DNA of 8,223 nucleotides, taken from assembly GCA_023145485.1 (NCBI GenBank), contig JAGLDT010000312.1, positions 1-8,223 of the forward strand, read 5' to 3'. A program made the translations under genes and the position numbers. Positions within the stretch are counted from its first letter, which is position 1. Each line of letters opens with the position of its first letter. The DNA comes from Cocleimonas sp. (GTDB lineage: Bacteria; Pseudomonadota; Gammaproteobacteria; Thiotrichales; Thiotrichaceae). Under the pieces are notes generated by a model, which did not search any database, was not told where the DNA came from, and saw only the letters and a list, made by a program, of their open reading frames with translations. Positions 1-6,908 of the stretch are shown here, in pieces.

Positions 1-794
1 CCAATGGTTCCAGCTCAATGGCATCGGTTTGTGGCAGTAGTTTAGCCCTAATGGATGCAGGTGTGCCGTTACAAGCACCCGTTGCAGGAATTGCGATGGG
101 CTTGATTAAAGAAGGCGAGCAATTTGCGGTACTTTCAGACATCATGGGCGATGAAGATCATCTAGGCGATATGGATTTTAAAGTCGCAGGTTCAGAAGAT
201 GGCATCACTGCATTGCAGATGGACATTAAAATCGATGGTATTACCGCTGAGATTATGAAATCTGCCTTAGAACAAGCGAAAGGTGGACGTTTACATATCT
301 TAGGTGAAATGAACAAAGCCTTATCAGAAACTCGTGAAGAAATGTCTGATTATGCGCCGCGTATTATTACCTTTAAAATTGACCCAAGTAAAATTCGTGA
401 AGTGATTGGTAAAGGCGGTGCCACTATTCGGGGTATTACCGAACAAACAGGCGCAAGCGTTGATTTAACCGATGAAGGTATTGTAAAAGTTGCCTCAGTT
501 GATAAAGCGGCGGGTGAAGAAGCGCGACGTATTATTGAAGAAATTACCGCCGAAGTTGAAGTGGGTAAGATCTATGAAGGTAAAGTGGCACGCTTAATGG
601 ATTTTGGTGCCTTTGTCACCATTTTGCCAGGTAAAGACGGCTTAGTACATATTTCACAAATTTCAGACGAACGTGTTGAAAAAGTCAGCGATAAATTGAC
701 CGAAGGTGAAATAGTTAAAGTTAAAGTACTCGAAATTGATCGTCAAGGTCGCGTCAGATTGAGCATGAAAGCGATTGAAAAAGACGAGGCATAA
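1..794 (+). CDS. pnp: Polyribonucleotide nucleotidyltransferase (PNPase), C-terminal part, 5'-truncated by the window edge
   Basis: PNPase degrades RNA 3'->5' by phosphorolysis in the cytoplasm, as a trimer and often within a degradosome. The reading frame is open from the edge (first full codon at base 3, Asn) and begins in the phosphate-binding NGSSSMASVCG motif, so the Met codon at 18 is internal and not the start. The rest of the second RNase PH core follows: EDHLGDMDFK supplies the metal-site residues equivalent to E. coli D486, D492 and K494 (codons at 156, 174 and 180). A KH domain (about bases 354-540, GKGG loop at 408-419) and an S1 domain (about 558-777, with FGAFV and GLVHIS) come next. 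About 263 residues are visible. The protein ends within roughly a dozen residues of the S1 barrel, so it lacks the longer Ala/Pro/Gln-rich tail of E. coli PNPase. Identity is essentially certain; only the 5' part is missing. Confidence 0.97.
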   Translation, partial: NGSSSMASVCGSSLALMDAGVPLQAPVAGIAMGLIKEGEQFAVLSDIMGDEDHLGDMDFKVAGSEDGITALQMDIKIDGITAEIMKSALEQAKGGRLHILGEMNKALSETREEMSDYAPRIITFKIDPSKIREVIGKGGATIRGITEQTGASVDLTDEGIVKVASVDKAAGEEARRIIEEITAEVEVGKIYEGKVARLMDFGAFVTILPGKDGLVHISQISDERVEKVSDKLTEGEIVKVKVLEIDRQGRVRLSMKAIEKDEA

Positions 795-821
795 GCTTTT
801 ATAAACCACTAAAACTAAAGT

Positions 822-855
822 AAAAGAAGGGGTATAGTGATATGCCCCTTTTTTT
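822..855. terminator. Bidirectional intrinsic terminator between pnp and rhlE
   Basis: GGGGTATA (829-836), loop GTGA (837-840) and TATGCCCC (841-848) form an 8-bp stem with one G-T wobble, closed by a GNRA-type tetraloop. On the plus strand seven T follow (849-855), giving a canonical terminator for pnp 28 nt after its stop. On the minus strand the same stem is followed by TTCTTTTA, so it can also end transcripts from rhlE, whose stop lies 22 nt before it in that direction. The A-rich left flank and T-rich right flank can extend the stem by several A-T pairs. Confidence 0.85.
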
Positions 856-876
856 ATGGTTGGAGAGTCTTTAATG

Positions 877-2178
877 TTAAGTCTTTTTGGAATGTGTTTT
901 ATTTTTTGACCAGTTTTTTTTATTTGAATTGATTTTAGGTTTACCACTGGGTCGGCGCTGTCCATCTCGATGTGCAACTTTTGGCTTTTTCGGTTTTTTA
1001 GGTCGATGTGGGCGCAAATCTAATTTGGATTCAGGTAAAGAATGGACAGGTTCAAAACCATCAATTAATTTTCGAGTCAGTAGGGTTTTAATTAAGCGCT
1101 CAATATCCCGTAATTGTTTCGATTCATCCGCACACACTAATGAAACCGCTTCCCCTGTTGAGCCTGCACGTCCTGTGCGCCCAATCCGATGAATATAATC
1201 CTCAGAGATATTAGGCAGTTCAAAATTAACCACATGTGGCAATTCAACAATATCAATTCCCCGTGCCGCAATATCCGTTGCCACCAATACACGTACTTTT
1301 CCCGTTTTAAAATCAGCCAATGCACGCGTTCGTGCACCTTGACTTTTATTACCATGAATAGCAGATGCTCTAATACCATCGTTATCCAAGCGTTTTACCA
1401 ACCGATTTGCACCATGCTTAGTCCGCATAAAAACTAACACTTGTTGCCAGTTGTTATTACGCACCAAATGGCTCAGCAAGGCTGTTTTCTGACTTTTATC
1501 CACTTCAAAAACAGCCTGTTTAACCGTTTTAGCGGTAGTATTTCTAGGACTTACTTCAATAGTGACGGGTTGATGCAATAATCCTTCCGCAAGTGAGCGG
1601 ATTTTTCCTGAAAAGGTGGCGGAAAAAAGCAGATTTTGCCGTCTACGAGGCAATAAAGCAATAATTTTGCGTATGTCATGAATAAAACCCATATCCAACA
1701 TACGATCTGCTTCATCAAGCACTAGCACTTCTAAATGATCAAATCTCAACGCATTTTTACTGTAAAGATCAAGTAAACGACCAGGGGTAGCTACCAATAT
1801 ATCCACCCCTCTGCGTAAACGCATCATTTGAGGATTTATTTTTACACCACCAAAAACTACCGTCGATGTTAAGGGTAAATATTTACCATAGGTCGTAATA
1901 CTGGCTTCAACCTGAGCCGCTAACTCACGCGTAGGGGTAAGCACTAAAGCACGCACTTGGTTAGCACCTGCTTTGCGCCCTTGAGATAAACGATGCAATA
2001 AAGGTAACGTAAAACTAGCAGTTTTACCCGTCCCCGTTTGCGCCGCTGCCATAATATCATTACCTTTTAAAACGGCAGGAATACCCTGTGCTTGAATCGG
2101 CGTTGGTTTATCATAGCCCTGCTCTTTGATAGCACGTAGTAAGGAGTCGGAAAGGTCAAGCGAGGAAAATGTTGTCAT
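877..2178 (-). CDS. rhlE: RhlE-type DEAD-box ATP-dependent RNA helicase
   Basis: This is an ATP-dependent RNA unwinding protein of the cytoplasm, in the RhlE branch of DEAD-box helicases linked to ribosome maturation and RNA turnover. All family motifs are present in order in the 433 residues: Q motif GYDKPTPIQ (21-29), motif I AQTGTGKT (46-53), Ia PTRELA (82-87), Ib TPGR (131-134), II DEAD (155-158), III SAT (186-188), V ATDIAARGID (300-309) and VI HRIGRTGRAG (330-339). From about residue 388 the protein becomes a Lys/Arg/Pro-rich tail (PKKPKKPK and more), typical of RNA-binding extensions in this family. The start is supported by the N-terminus, which matches RhlE (FxSLxLSxxLLRAI), and by a weak GAAG at 2188-2191, 9 nt upstream. 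It lies 21 nt after the ankyrin gene, so the two may share a transcript. It converges on pnp. RhlE is more likely than SrmB, DbpA or DeaD from the N-terminus and tail, but the subfamily would need a tree. Confidence 0.93.
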   Translation of the reverse strand: MTTFSSLDLSDSLLRAIKEQGYDKPTPIQAQGIPAVLKGNDIMAAAQTGTGKTASFTLPLLHRLSQGRKAGANQVRALVLTPTRELAAQVEASITTYGKYLPLTSTVVFGGVKINPQMMRLRRGVDILVATPGRLLDLYSKNALRFDHLEVLVLDEADRMLDMGFIHDIRKIIALLPRRRQNLLFSATFSGKIRSLAEGLLHQPVTIEVSPRNTTAKTVKQAVFEVDKSQKTALLSHLVRNNNWQQVLVFMRTKHGANRLVKRLDNDGIRASAIHGNKSQGARTRALADFKTGKVRVLVATDIAARGIDIVELPHVVNFELPNISEDYIHRIGRTGRAGSTGEAVSLVCADESKQLRDIERLIKTLLTRKLIDGFEPVHSLPESKLDLRPHRPKKPKKPKVAHRDGQRRPSGKPKINSNKKNWSKNKTHSKKT

Positions 2179-2199
2179 TCAATAATACTTCAGTAAAAA

Positions 2200-3345
2200 C
2201 TAACAATTAGAATCAAGCACACAACGAATCATCTCATCCGTTATTTGATTAGATGGTTGTGATAATGAAGTGGAACTACCCCTAGAATGGCTTGCAGAGC
2301 TGATACTATTCTTTTTAGTTATACCACTGTTTTCTTTTCTAGCACTTTTTTGTCTTCTATTTAACGCCTTTGCTCTGCGCCTTTGCTTAGAAGTACTTAA
2401 TCCGCCCAACATATCATCAACAACAGAATGTCTCAGTTGACGCGCTAGATGGCGGGGTGTTTTTCCCTCACTATTTCGTATATAAGGTGCCGCACCCTGC
2501 CTTATTAATAACCGTGTTGCACGTGTATGCCCAAAACGTGCTGCATGATGCAAAGGAGTCCAACTTTTATTAGTGCTAGCATTAACTTTTGCCCCTCCGC
2601 TTAGCAAAGTATTCATAATGCCATCATATCCTTTAGCAGCTGCTTCATGCAATGCTGTTACGCCAACACTATCCCTAGCATTCACCATAACATGCTTATC
2701 AATAAGCTTTTTTACCAAACCTCCCATACCACGAGCAACAGCACGCTGTAATAAAGTTGAACCATTTGCATAGCGACCATTAGCAGATGCCCCACGATCA
2801 AGTAGTTCAATTGCTAACTGTTGTTGTCCTCTATTAATTGCATATTGCAAATAGGTCATATTCTCTCGATCCATTCTGCCTCGTCCAGAAGCTCCTCGCT
2901 CAAATAAATATCTAGCAACCATTAAATTACCGCGAAAAACAGCAGCTTCAATGGGAACATTGCCATCTTTATTGCGCACATTAACATTAGCCCGTCGTTG
3001 TAATAAAAATTTAATATGAGCAAGGCGATTGAGGTATACAGCGTTATAAAGGAAAGATTGCCCTCGATTATTCAGCGCATTGACACTTGCACCCTCGTCA
3101 TACCAACGTTGCACTTGTGGCATATCATTTCTTTGTAATGATAAACCTAAATTAAGATCAAAATTAGAGTTTCTTGCAGGATGACGTAATTTTACCGCTG
3201 GATCATAAGGAAGATATAAACGCTTTTTAGGTGCTTTCTCTTTTGCTTTTGCTTTTGTAGGAGTTGCTGCAGTAACAGAAGAAACACTGGAAATAAGAAA
3301 AGAAGTAGTGACGATACAGCAAACCAAGGTGATCCATTTTACCAT
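2200..3345 (-). CDS. Secreted ankyrin-repeat protein with basic/serine-rich C-terminus
   Basis: Specific function unknown. Residues 1-26 look like a Sec signal peptide: K3, a hydrophobic core to about residue 20, and a VTA|A signal-peptidase-I-like site. A Lys/Ala-rich linker follows (28-42). About eight ankyrin repeats then run with a regular 33-residue spacing: approx. 62-92 (divergent), 93-125, 126-158, 159-192, 193-225, 226-258, 259-291 (best match, TPLHHAARFGH) and a partial capping repeat 292-316. The C-terminus has an Arg/Lys-rich segment (320-346), a Ser-rich stretch (347-366) and an end bearing C375 and C381. With the signal peptide removed these would be the only cysteines. Ankyrin repeats bind proteins, so a periplasmic or secreted binding role is inferred; exported bacterial ankyrins are known (for example Pseudomonas AnkB). 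The start is fixed by AAGGA 7 nt upstream. It has its own candidate promoter and lies 21 nt before rhlE. Confidence 0.85.
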   Translation of the reverse strand: MVKWITLVCCIVTTSFLISSVSSVTAATPTKAKAKEKAPKKRLYLPYDPAVKLRHPARNSNFDLNLGLSLQRNDMPQVQRWYDEGASVNALNNRGQSFLYNAVYLNRLAHIKFLLQRRANVNVRNKDGNVPIEAAVFRGNLMVARYLFERGASGRGRMDRENMTYLQYAINRGQQQLAIELLDRGASANGRYANGSTLLQRAVARGMGGLVKKLIDKHVMVNARDSVGVTALHEAAAKGYDGIMNTLLSGGAKVNASTNKSWTPLHHAARFGHTRATRLLIRQGAAPYIRNSEGKTPRHLARQLRHSVVDDMLGGLSTSKQRRRAKALNRRQKSARKENSGITKKNSISSASHSRGSSTSLSQPSNQITDEMIRCVLDSNC

Positions 3346-3352
3346 TTTATTA

Positions 3353-3357
3353 TCCTT
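3353..3357 (-). promoter_or_regulatory. Shine-Dalgarno site of the ankyrin gene
   Basis: AAGGA on the minus strand lies 7 nt before the ATG at 3345 and decides the start. The surrounding 13 bases (3348-3360) are identical to those before tyrA (5708-5720), which looks like a preferred initiation context in this genome. Confidence 0.75.
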
Positions 3358-3367
3358 AAATTAGAGG

Positions 3368-3421
3368 AGATTTCCATAAAAAACAGCAACAGATCTAGGG
3401 GGAATCTTAGTCAAAAATCTG
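3368..3421 (-). other. Possible structured 5' leader of the ankyrin gene
   Basis: Read on the minus strand, this leader holds several mutually complementary pieces. CAGAT (3417-3421) can pair with ATCTG (3390-3394), and AGATTCC (3401-3407) can pair with GGAAATCT (3368-3375) with one bulged A. Farther down, TCCT near 3366-3369 could pair with AGGA of the ribosome binding site. The pairs are short, so this may be chance in AT-rich DNA. No riboswitch class is recognised. Confidence 0.2.
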
Positions 3422-3442
3422 TACGCCCACAGTAATAATGCG

Positions 3443-3451
3443 ACTATAGCA
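3443..3451 (-). promoter_or_regulatory. Candidate extended -10 promoter for ankyrin–rhlE
   Basis: The minus strand reads TGCTATAGT, an extended -10 element (TGN plus TATAGT, five of six bases of TATAAT). No convincing -35 hexamer lies 16-18 nt upstream, which extended -10 promoters tolerate. Transcription would start near 3436 and give a leader of about 90 nt. The 172-bp gap between aroA and the ankyrin gene (3346-3517) shows no other gene and no clear terminator after aroA, so read-through from the aromatic operon is also possible. Confidence 0.35.
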
Positions 3452-3517
3452 TAACATTTATTAATCTTAAAAATTCAACAAAGCTCAAAAATCCCTCAAT
3501 TACAGATGTAAAATTTA

Positions 3518-4828
3518 TTATATAATGGCTATATTCACCCCTGCTTTTGAGGCAATTTTAATAAAATGGGGGAAGGAAGTATCAACATTAGCGCAATCAT
3601 TGATCGTAATACTGCCACCAGCACATAAACCCGCCATTGCAAAGGCCATTGCAATACGATGATCCCCATGACTATCAATCTCTCCTGCACCCAAACTACC
3701 GCCATTAATAATAATCCCATCAGGCGTAGGTGTGACATCGGCACCACAGGCAAGTAGGCCATCTGCCATCACTTGAATACGATCACTTTCTTTCACCCTT
3801 AATTCTTCTGCACCCGTTAAAACGGTTTGCCCTTCTGCAAAACAAGCCGCAACAAAGAGAGAGGGAAATTCATCAATTGCTAAGGGGACTAAGGCTTCTG
3901 GAATTTGAATCCCTTTAAGCACGGCAGAACGAATACGAATATCCGCCACAGGTTCTCCACCGACTTCCTTTTGATTAGAAAGTGTGATGTCCGCCCCCAT
4001 TAATTTTAAAATATCAATCACACCCGTTCGAGTTGGATTCACGCCCACATGCTCAAGGGTTAAGTCAGAACCTTGTGCAATACTCGCACCGACCATGAAA
4101 AAGGCGGCCGATGAAATATCTGCGGGTACATCGATATTACAAGCGGTTAACTCACCACCACCTTGCAGTGACATATAGTTACCGTCTGTGATTACCTCAT
4201 AACCAAAGCCACGTAACATACGCTCAGTATGATCCCTCGTTACTGCTGGCTCTGTCACTGACGTTTGTCCCTCAGCGTATAAACCCGCCAATAAAACCGC
4301 TGATTTCACCTGTGCGCTGGCAACGGGCAAATCATAATGAATCCCTGCTAATTGATGATCGCCTAGAATAGAAAGCGGTGGTGTACCGCTTTCCCTCGTT
4401 GTAATACTCGCACCCATCTGCTCCAGTGGACGCGTAATCCGACGCATTGGACGCGTAGAAAGTGAGGCATCACCCGTTAATACAGAGCCAAAATTCTGCC
4501 CCGCCATAATGCCTGTTAATAAACGCATCGCTGTACCAGAATTCCCCATATCCAAAGCAACCTCAGGTGCTTTTAAACCCAGCATTCCTACACCGTGAAT
4601 GGTGACATGACCACTTTCAGGGCCTTCAATTTCTACCCCCATTTCACGGAATGCTTTAATCGTTGCCAAACAATCTTCACCGTTTAAAAAGCCACTGACC
4701 TTAGTTGTCCCTTTCGCTAATGCACCCAACATAATCGAACGATGTGACATTGATTTATCACCCGTTACACGGATTGATCCTGTTAGTTTTCCATTGGGTT
4801 TTGTTATAAATATAATATTTTCGCTCAT
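3518..4828 (-). CDS. aroA: 3-phosphoshikimate 1-carboxyvinyltransferase (EPSP synthase), class II-like
   Basis: It joins phosphoenolpyruvate to shikimate-3-phosphate to form EPSP, the sixth step of the shikimate pathway, in the cytoplasm. The 436-residue length is normal. Visible motifs are GDKSMSHR (23-30; K25, S26 and R30 equal E. coli K22, S23 and R27), GNSGTAMR (95-102; G98 equals the PEP-site Gly96), RPM (126-128), SAQVKSA (171-177), IDEFP (318-322; D319 equals catalytic D313), LRVKESDR (343-350; K346, E347 and R350) and HGDHRIAMA (387-395; R391). The GDKSMSHR, SAQVKSAVLLAGL and IDE(F/Y)P signatures are those of class II enzymes such as the Agrobacterium CP4 type, not class I enterobacterial AroA. 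It lies 24 nt after tyrA with only a poor AGAG (4840-4843) 11 nt before its ATG, so translational coupling to tyrA is plausible. It is the last gene of the aromatic block here. Confidence 0.96.
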   Translation of the reverse strand: MSENIIFITKPNGKLTGSIRVTGDKSMSHRSIMLGALAKGTTKVSGFLNGEDCLATIKAFREMGVEIEGPESGHVTIHGVGMLGLKAPEVALDMGNSGTAMRLLTGIMAGQNFGSVLTGDASLSTRPMRRITRPLEQMGASITTRESGTPPLSILGDHQLAGIHYDLPVASAQVKSAVLLAGLYAEGQTSVTEPAVTRDHTERMLRGFGYEVITDGNYMSLQGGGELTACNIDVPADISSAAFFMVGASIAQGSDLTLEHVGVNPTRTGVIDILKLMGADITLSNQKEVGGEPVADIRIRSAVLKGIQIPEALVPLAIDEFPSLFVAACFAEGQTVLTGAEELRVKESDRIQVMADGLLACGADVTPTPDGIIINGGSLGAGEIDSHGDHRIAMAFAMAGLCAGGSITINDCANVDTSFPHFIKIASKAGVNIAII

Positions 4829-4852
4829 TCGTTTTGAATCTCTAATTTAAAT

Positions 4853-5707
4853 CTAAATATGCTTATCGCGCTCTGTTTTAGCACGAGTAAAGGCTTCTAG
4901 CAAAGCTTCACTCTCTTCATTGCTAATCAGTTGGGATAAATTTGAAAGGTTTTGTTGATAATCATCCAATGCCGACAAGATGGCTTGTTTATTTTCAAGG
5001 CAAATATCACGCCACATCACAGGATCACTGGAGGCAATACGGCTAAAGTCTTTAAACCCACCTGCGACATAGTGAAACACCTTATCACTTTGCGCTGATT
5101 CAGCCAGACTATTGACAAAAGAAAAAGCCAATATATGCGGTAAATGGCTGGTGGCAGCTAGCACTGCATCGTGTTGTTCTACTTCCAAACTTTCCACCTC
5201 AGCCCCTGCGACCTGCCACATTTCACGCACACGCTGAATCGCATCGAGGTTGGTATGTTCTAAGGGGGTTAAAATCACTTTATGGTCAACGTATAAATCA
5301 GCCAATGCAGCTTCTACGCTGCTTTTTTCACGTCCTGCAATTGGATGGCCTGGAACAAATTGTGCGGGAATTTCACCAAATACTGCTTTAACCGCCGCAA
5401 TCACACTGCCTTTAGCACTGCCTGCATCCGTCATCACCGCCTTTTCTTCAATATGATCCGCAATACTCGCAAATACCGTCTGCATAGCACCCATTGGCAC
5501 TGCAACCAAAATCATATCCGCTCCTTTAACCGCCTCCGCAGGGTCTAAGGTATAGCGATCAATTACACCTAAATCCACCGCCCGTTGCAAATGCTTAGAA
5601 TTACGACTGCATCCCACCACCTGCTGACAATAGCCAGCTTCTTTTAAAGCCAACGCCAATGAACCGCCAATTAAACCGACACCAAAAATAGTGAGCTGTT
5701 GAATCAT
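4853..5707 (-). CDS. tyrA: Prephenate dehydrogenase (TyrA family)
   Basis: It oxidatively decarboxylates prephenate to 4-hydroxyphenylpyruvate, the committed step to tyrosine. The 284-residue protein has an N-terminal Rossmann fold with GVGLIGG (9-15), then the family signatures DAGSAKG (94-100), GHPIAGREKS (120-129, active-site H121), a QHD at 178-180, SHLPH (187-191), GGFKDFSRIASSDP (216-229, R223 at the substrate carboxylate) and MWRDI (231-235). The acidic residue that often ends beta strand 2 in NAD-specific enzymes is replaced by Ser-Arg (GCSRN, 32-36), so cofactor preference is open. There is no fused chorismate mutase and no ACT domain, so any feedback control would differ from that of the E. 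coli T-protein. It lies 47 nt after hisC, with AAGGA (5713-5717) 5 nt before the ATG, which fixes the start. It could also accept arogenate; sequence alone does not decide this. Confidence 0.95.
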   Translation of the reverse strand: MIQQLTIFGVGLIGGSLALALKEAGYCQQVVGCSRNSKHLQRAVDLGVIDRYTLDPAEAVKGADMILVAVPMGAMQTVFASIADHIEEKAVMTDAGSAKGSVIAAVKAVFGEIPAQFVPGHPIAGREKSSVEAALADLYVDHKVILTPLEHTNLDAIQRVREMWQVAGAEVESLEVEQHDAVLAATSHLPHILAFSFVNSLAESAQSDKVFHYVAGGFKDFSRIASSDPVMWRDICLENKQAILSALDDYQQNLSNLSQLISNEESEALLEAFTRAKTERDKHI

Positions 5708-5754
5708 TATTATCCTTAAAAAATCACGGGGTTATACTGTGGAATTAGCTTGGA

Positions 5755-6885
5755 TCATAAAAACGCAGCCAACACTTTATCCAAAGCAACTAAACAACGT
5801 GTGTTTTGCTCGGCTGTACCAATGGTAATACGCAGATGATGAGGCAATGCATAATTACCAACAGGACGCACAATCACGCCTTCACGCAATAAAGCATCAT
5901 AAACAGGCATCGCATCTTGCCCCATGTTGATAGTGATAAAATTACCAACAGTTGGCATAAAAGATAGCTCGCGTTGTTGGCAAGCCTCTCGCCAAAAGGC
6001 TAGTCCTTGACGGTTAATATCAGCACATTGTTTGACGTGTTCATCATCGTTTAAAGCGGTTGTCGCGGCGACTAAAGAGAAGCTGTTAACATTAAAAGGT
6101 TGACGCACGCGGTTTAATAGATCTGCAATTTCTTCACTGCAAACCGCATAACCCACACGCAGACTCGCGAGACCGTAAATTTTAGAGAAGGTACGGGTGA
6201 CGATTAAATTGGGATAGTCATCTAACCATTGCAAGGTATCAGGGTAGTCGGCTTCATTGACGTATTCAAAATAGGCTTCATCCATCACCACTACAATCGC
6301 TTTTGGCACTTGATCCATAAAGGTTTTTAATGCTTGTCGATCTAACCATGTACCTGTGGGATTATTTGGGTTAGCAATAAAAACAACCCGCGTTTTTTCG
6401 CTAATGAGTGCCAACATAGCGTCTAAATCATATCCATAAGGCATTGATTCATGGTCAACAGCAAAGGCAGGCGCTATTTTACTCACCGCACCGACTGCCT
6501 GCGTTGCAATGGGATACACTGCAAAAGCGTACTGTGAGAAAATAGCTTCTCGCCCTTGGCATAAAAACACCCGTGCAATCATATCTAATACATCGTTAGA
6601 ACCATTGCCTAGGGTAATTTGCTCTTGTTGTACATCCAGCTTTTTCGCTAATGCCTGTTTGAGAATAAATCCATTGCCATCAGGGTAGATTTCAACGTCT
6701 AACTCATCCGCTTTCAGTGCTTTTAAAACGCGTTCACTCGGCCCCATTGGGTTTTCATTTGAGGCTAGTTTAAGGATATTACTAATGCCTAATTCACGCT
6801 CTAGCTCTTCGACTGGCTTTCCTGGCAAATAAGGATTGAGTCCTTGAACGCCTGATACAGCAAGGTTTAGAAAGGTGTTTTTCAT
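5755..6885 (-). CDS. hisC: Histidinol-phosphate aminotransferase (HisC2-type), probably also aromatic aminotransferase
   Basis: A fold-type I PLP-dependent aminotransferase of 376 residues. It converts imidazole-acetol phosphate to histidinol phosphate; many members also transaminate phenylpyruvate and 4-hydroxyphenylpyruvate. The N-terminal LNPYLPGKPVEELERE (16-31) and KLASNENPMGPS (39-50) are HisC signatures. PLP-site residues are N175 in NPNNPTG, D202 and Y205 in DEAYFEY, the Schiff-base lysine K235 in TFSK, and R243 in LRVGY; their spacing matches E. coli N157, D184, Y187 and R222 apart from a short insert before the lysine. R352 in LRITIG binds the substrate carboxylate. Its place between pheA and tyrA, with no other his gene visible, suggests that Phe/Tyr transamination is at least part of its job. 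The start agrees with family N-termini, but no Shine-Dalgarno site precedes it, only an A/T-rich TTTA repeat. A second dedicated HisC could exist elsewhere. Confidence 0.93.
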   Translation of the reverse strand: MKNTFLNLAVSGVQGLNPYLPGKPVEELERELGISNILKLASNENPMGPSERVLKALKADELDVEIYPDGNGFILKQALAKKLDVQQEQITLGNGSNDVLDMIARVFLCQGREAIFSQYAFAVYPIATQAVGAVSKIAPAFAVDHESMPYGYDLDAMLALISEKTRVVFIANPNNPTGTWLDRQALKTFMDQVPKAIVVVMDEAYFEYVNEADYPDTLQWLDDYPNLIVTRTFSKIYGLASLRVGYAVCSEEIADLLNRVRQPFNVNSFSLVAATTALNDDEHVKQCADINRQGLAFWREACQQRELSFMPTVGNFITINMGQDAMPVYDALLREGVIVRPVGNYALPHHLRITIGTAEQNTRCLVALDKVLAAFL

Positions 6886-6908
6886 TTTATTTATTTCTTA
6901 TTTATTTA
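6886..6908. repeat. Short TTTA tetranucleotide repeat abutting the hisC start codon
   Basis: The plus strand reads TTTA TTTA TTTC TTA TTTA TTTA, an imperfect tract of six units directly before the hisC ATG. It fills the space where a ribosome binding site would lie. Because the period is four, the minus strand carries TAA stop codons in all three frames. The first of these (6902-6904) ends the small ORF upstream. Confidence 0.6.

Noticed and set aside
663..977. Minus-strand 104-codon ORF across the pnp end and rhlE end
   Set aside because: It is antisense to the clearly coding pnp S1 domain, crosses the terminator hairpin, and resembles no protein family.
887..1437. Plus-strand ORFs (887-1192 and 1189-1437) inside rhlE
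   Set aside because: Both are antisense to intact helicase motifs, with Cys/Phe-rich composition typical of shadow frames.
3316..3345. Lipoprotein signal (Cys-Cys at residues 9-10 of the ankyrin protein)
   Set aside because: The cysteines lie within the first ten residues, inside the hydrophobic core and too near the N-terminus for a lipobox; a signal-peptidase-I site near residue 26 fits better.
3339..3377. 12-codon upstream ORF overlapping the ankyrin start (ATGGTAA overlap)
   Set aside because: It is preceded only by a T-run with no ribosome binding site, and a 12-codon frame is easily chance. Coupling is possible but unsupported.
5708..5754. Terminator or internal promoter between hisC and tyrA (CCCCGTGATTTTTT and TATAAC)
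   Set aside because: Only a 3-bp stem can form before the T-run, and the TATAAC hexamer has no -35 partner.
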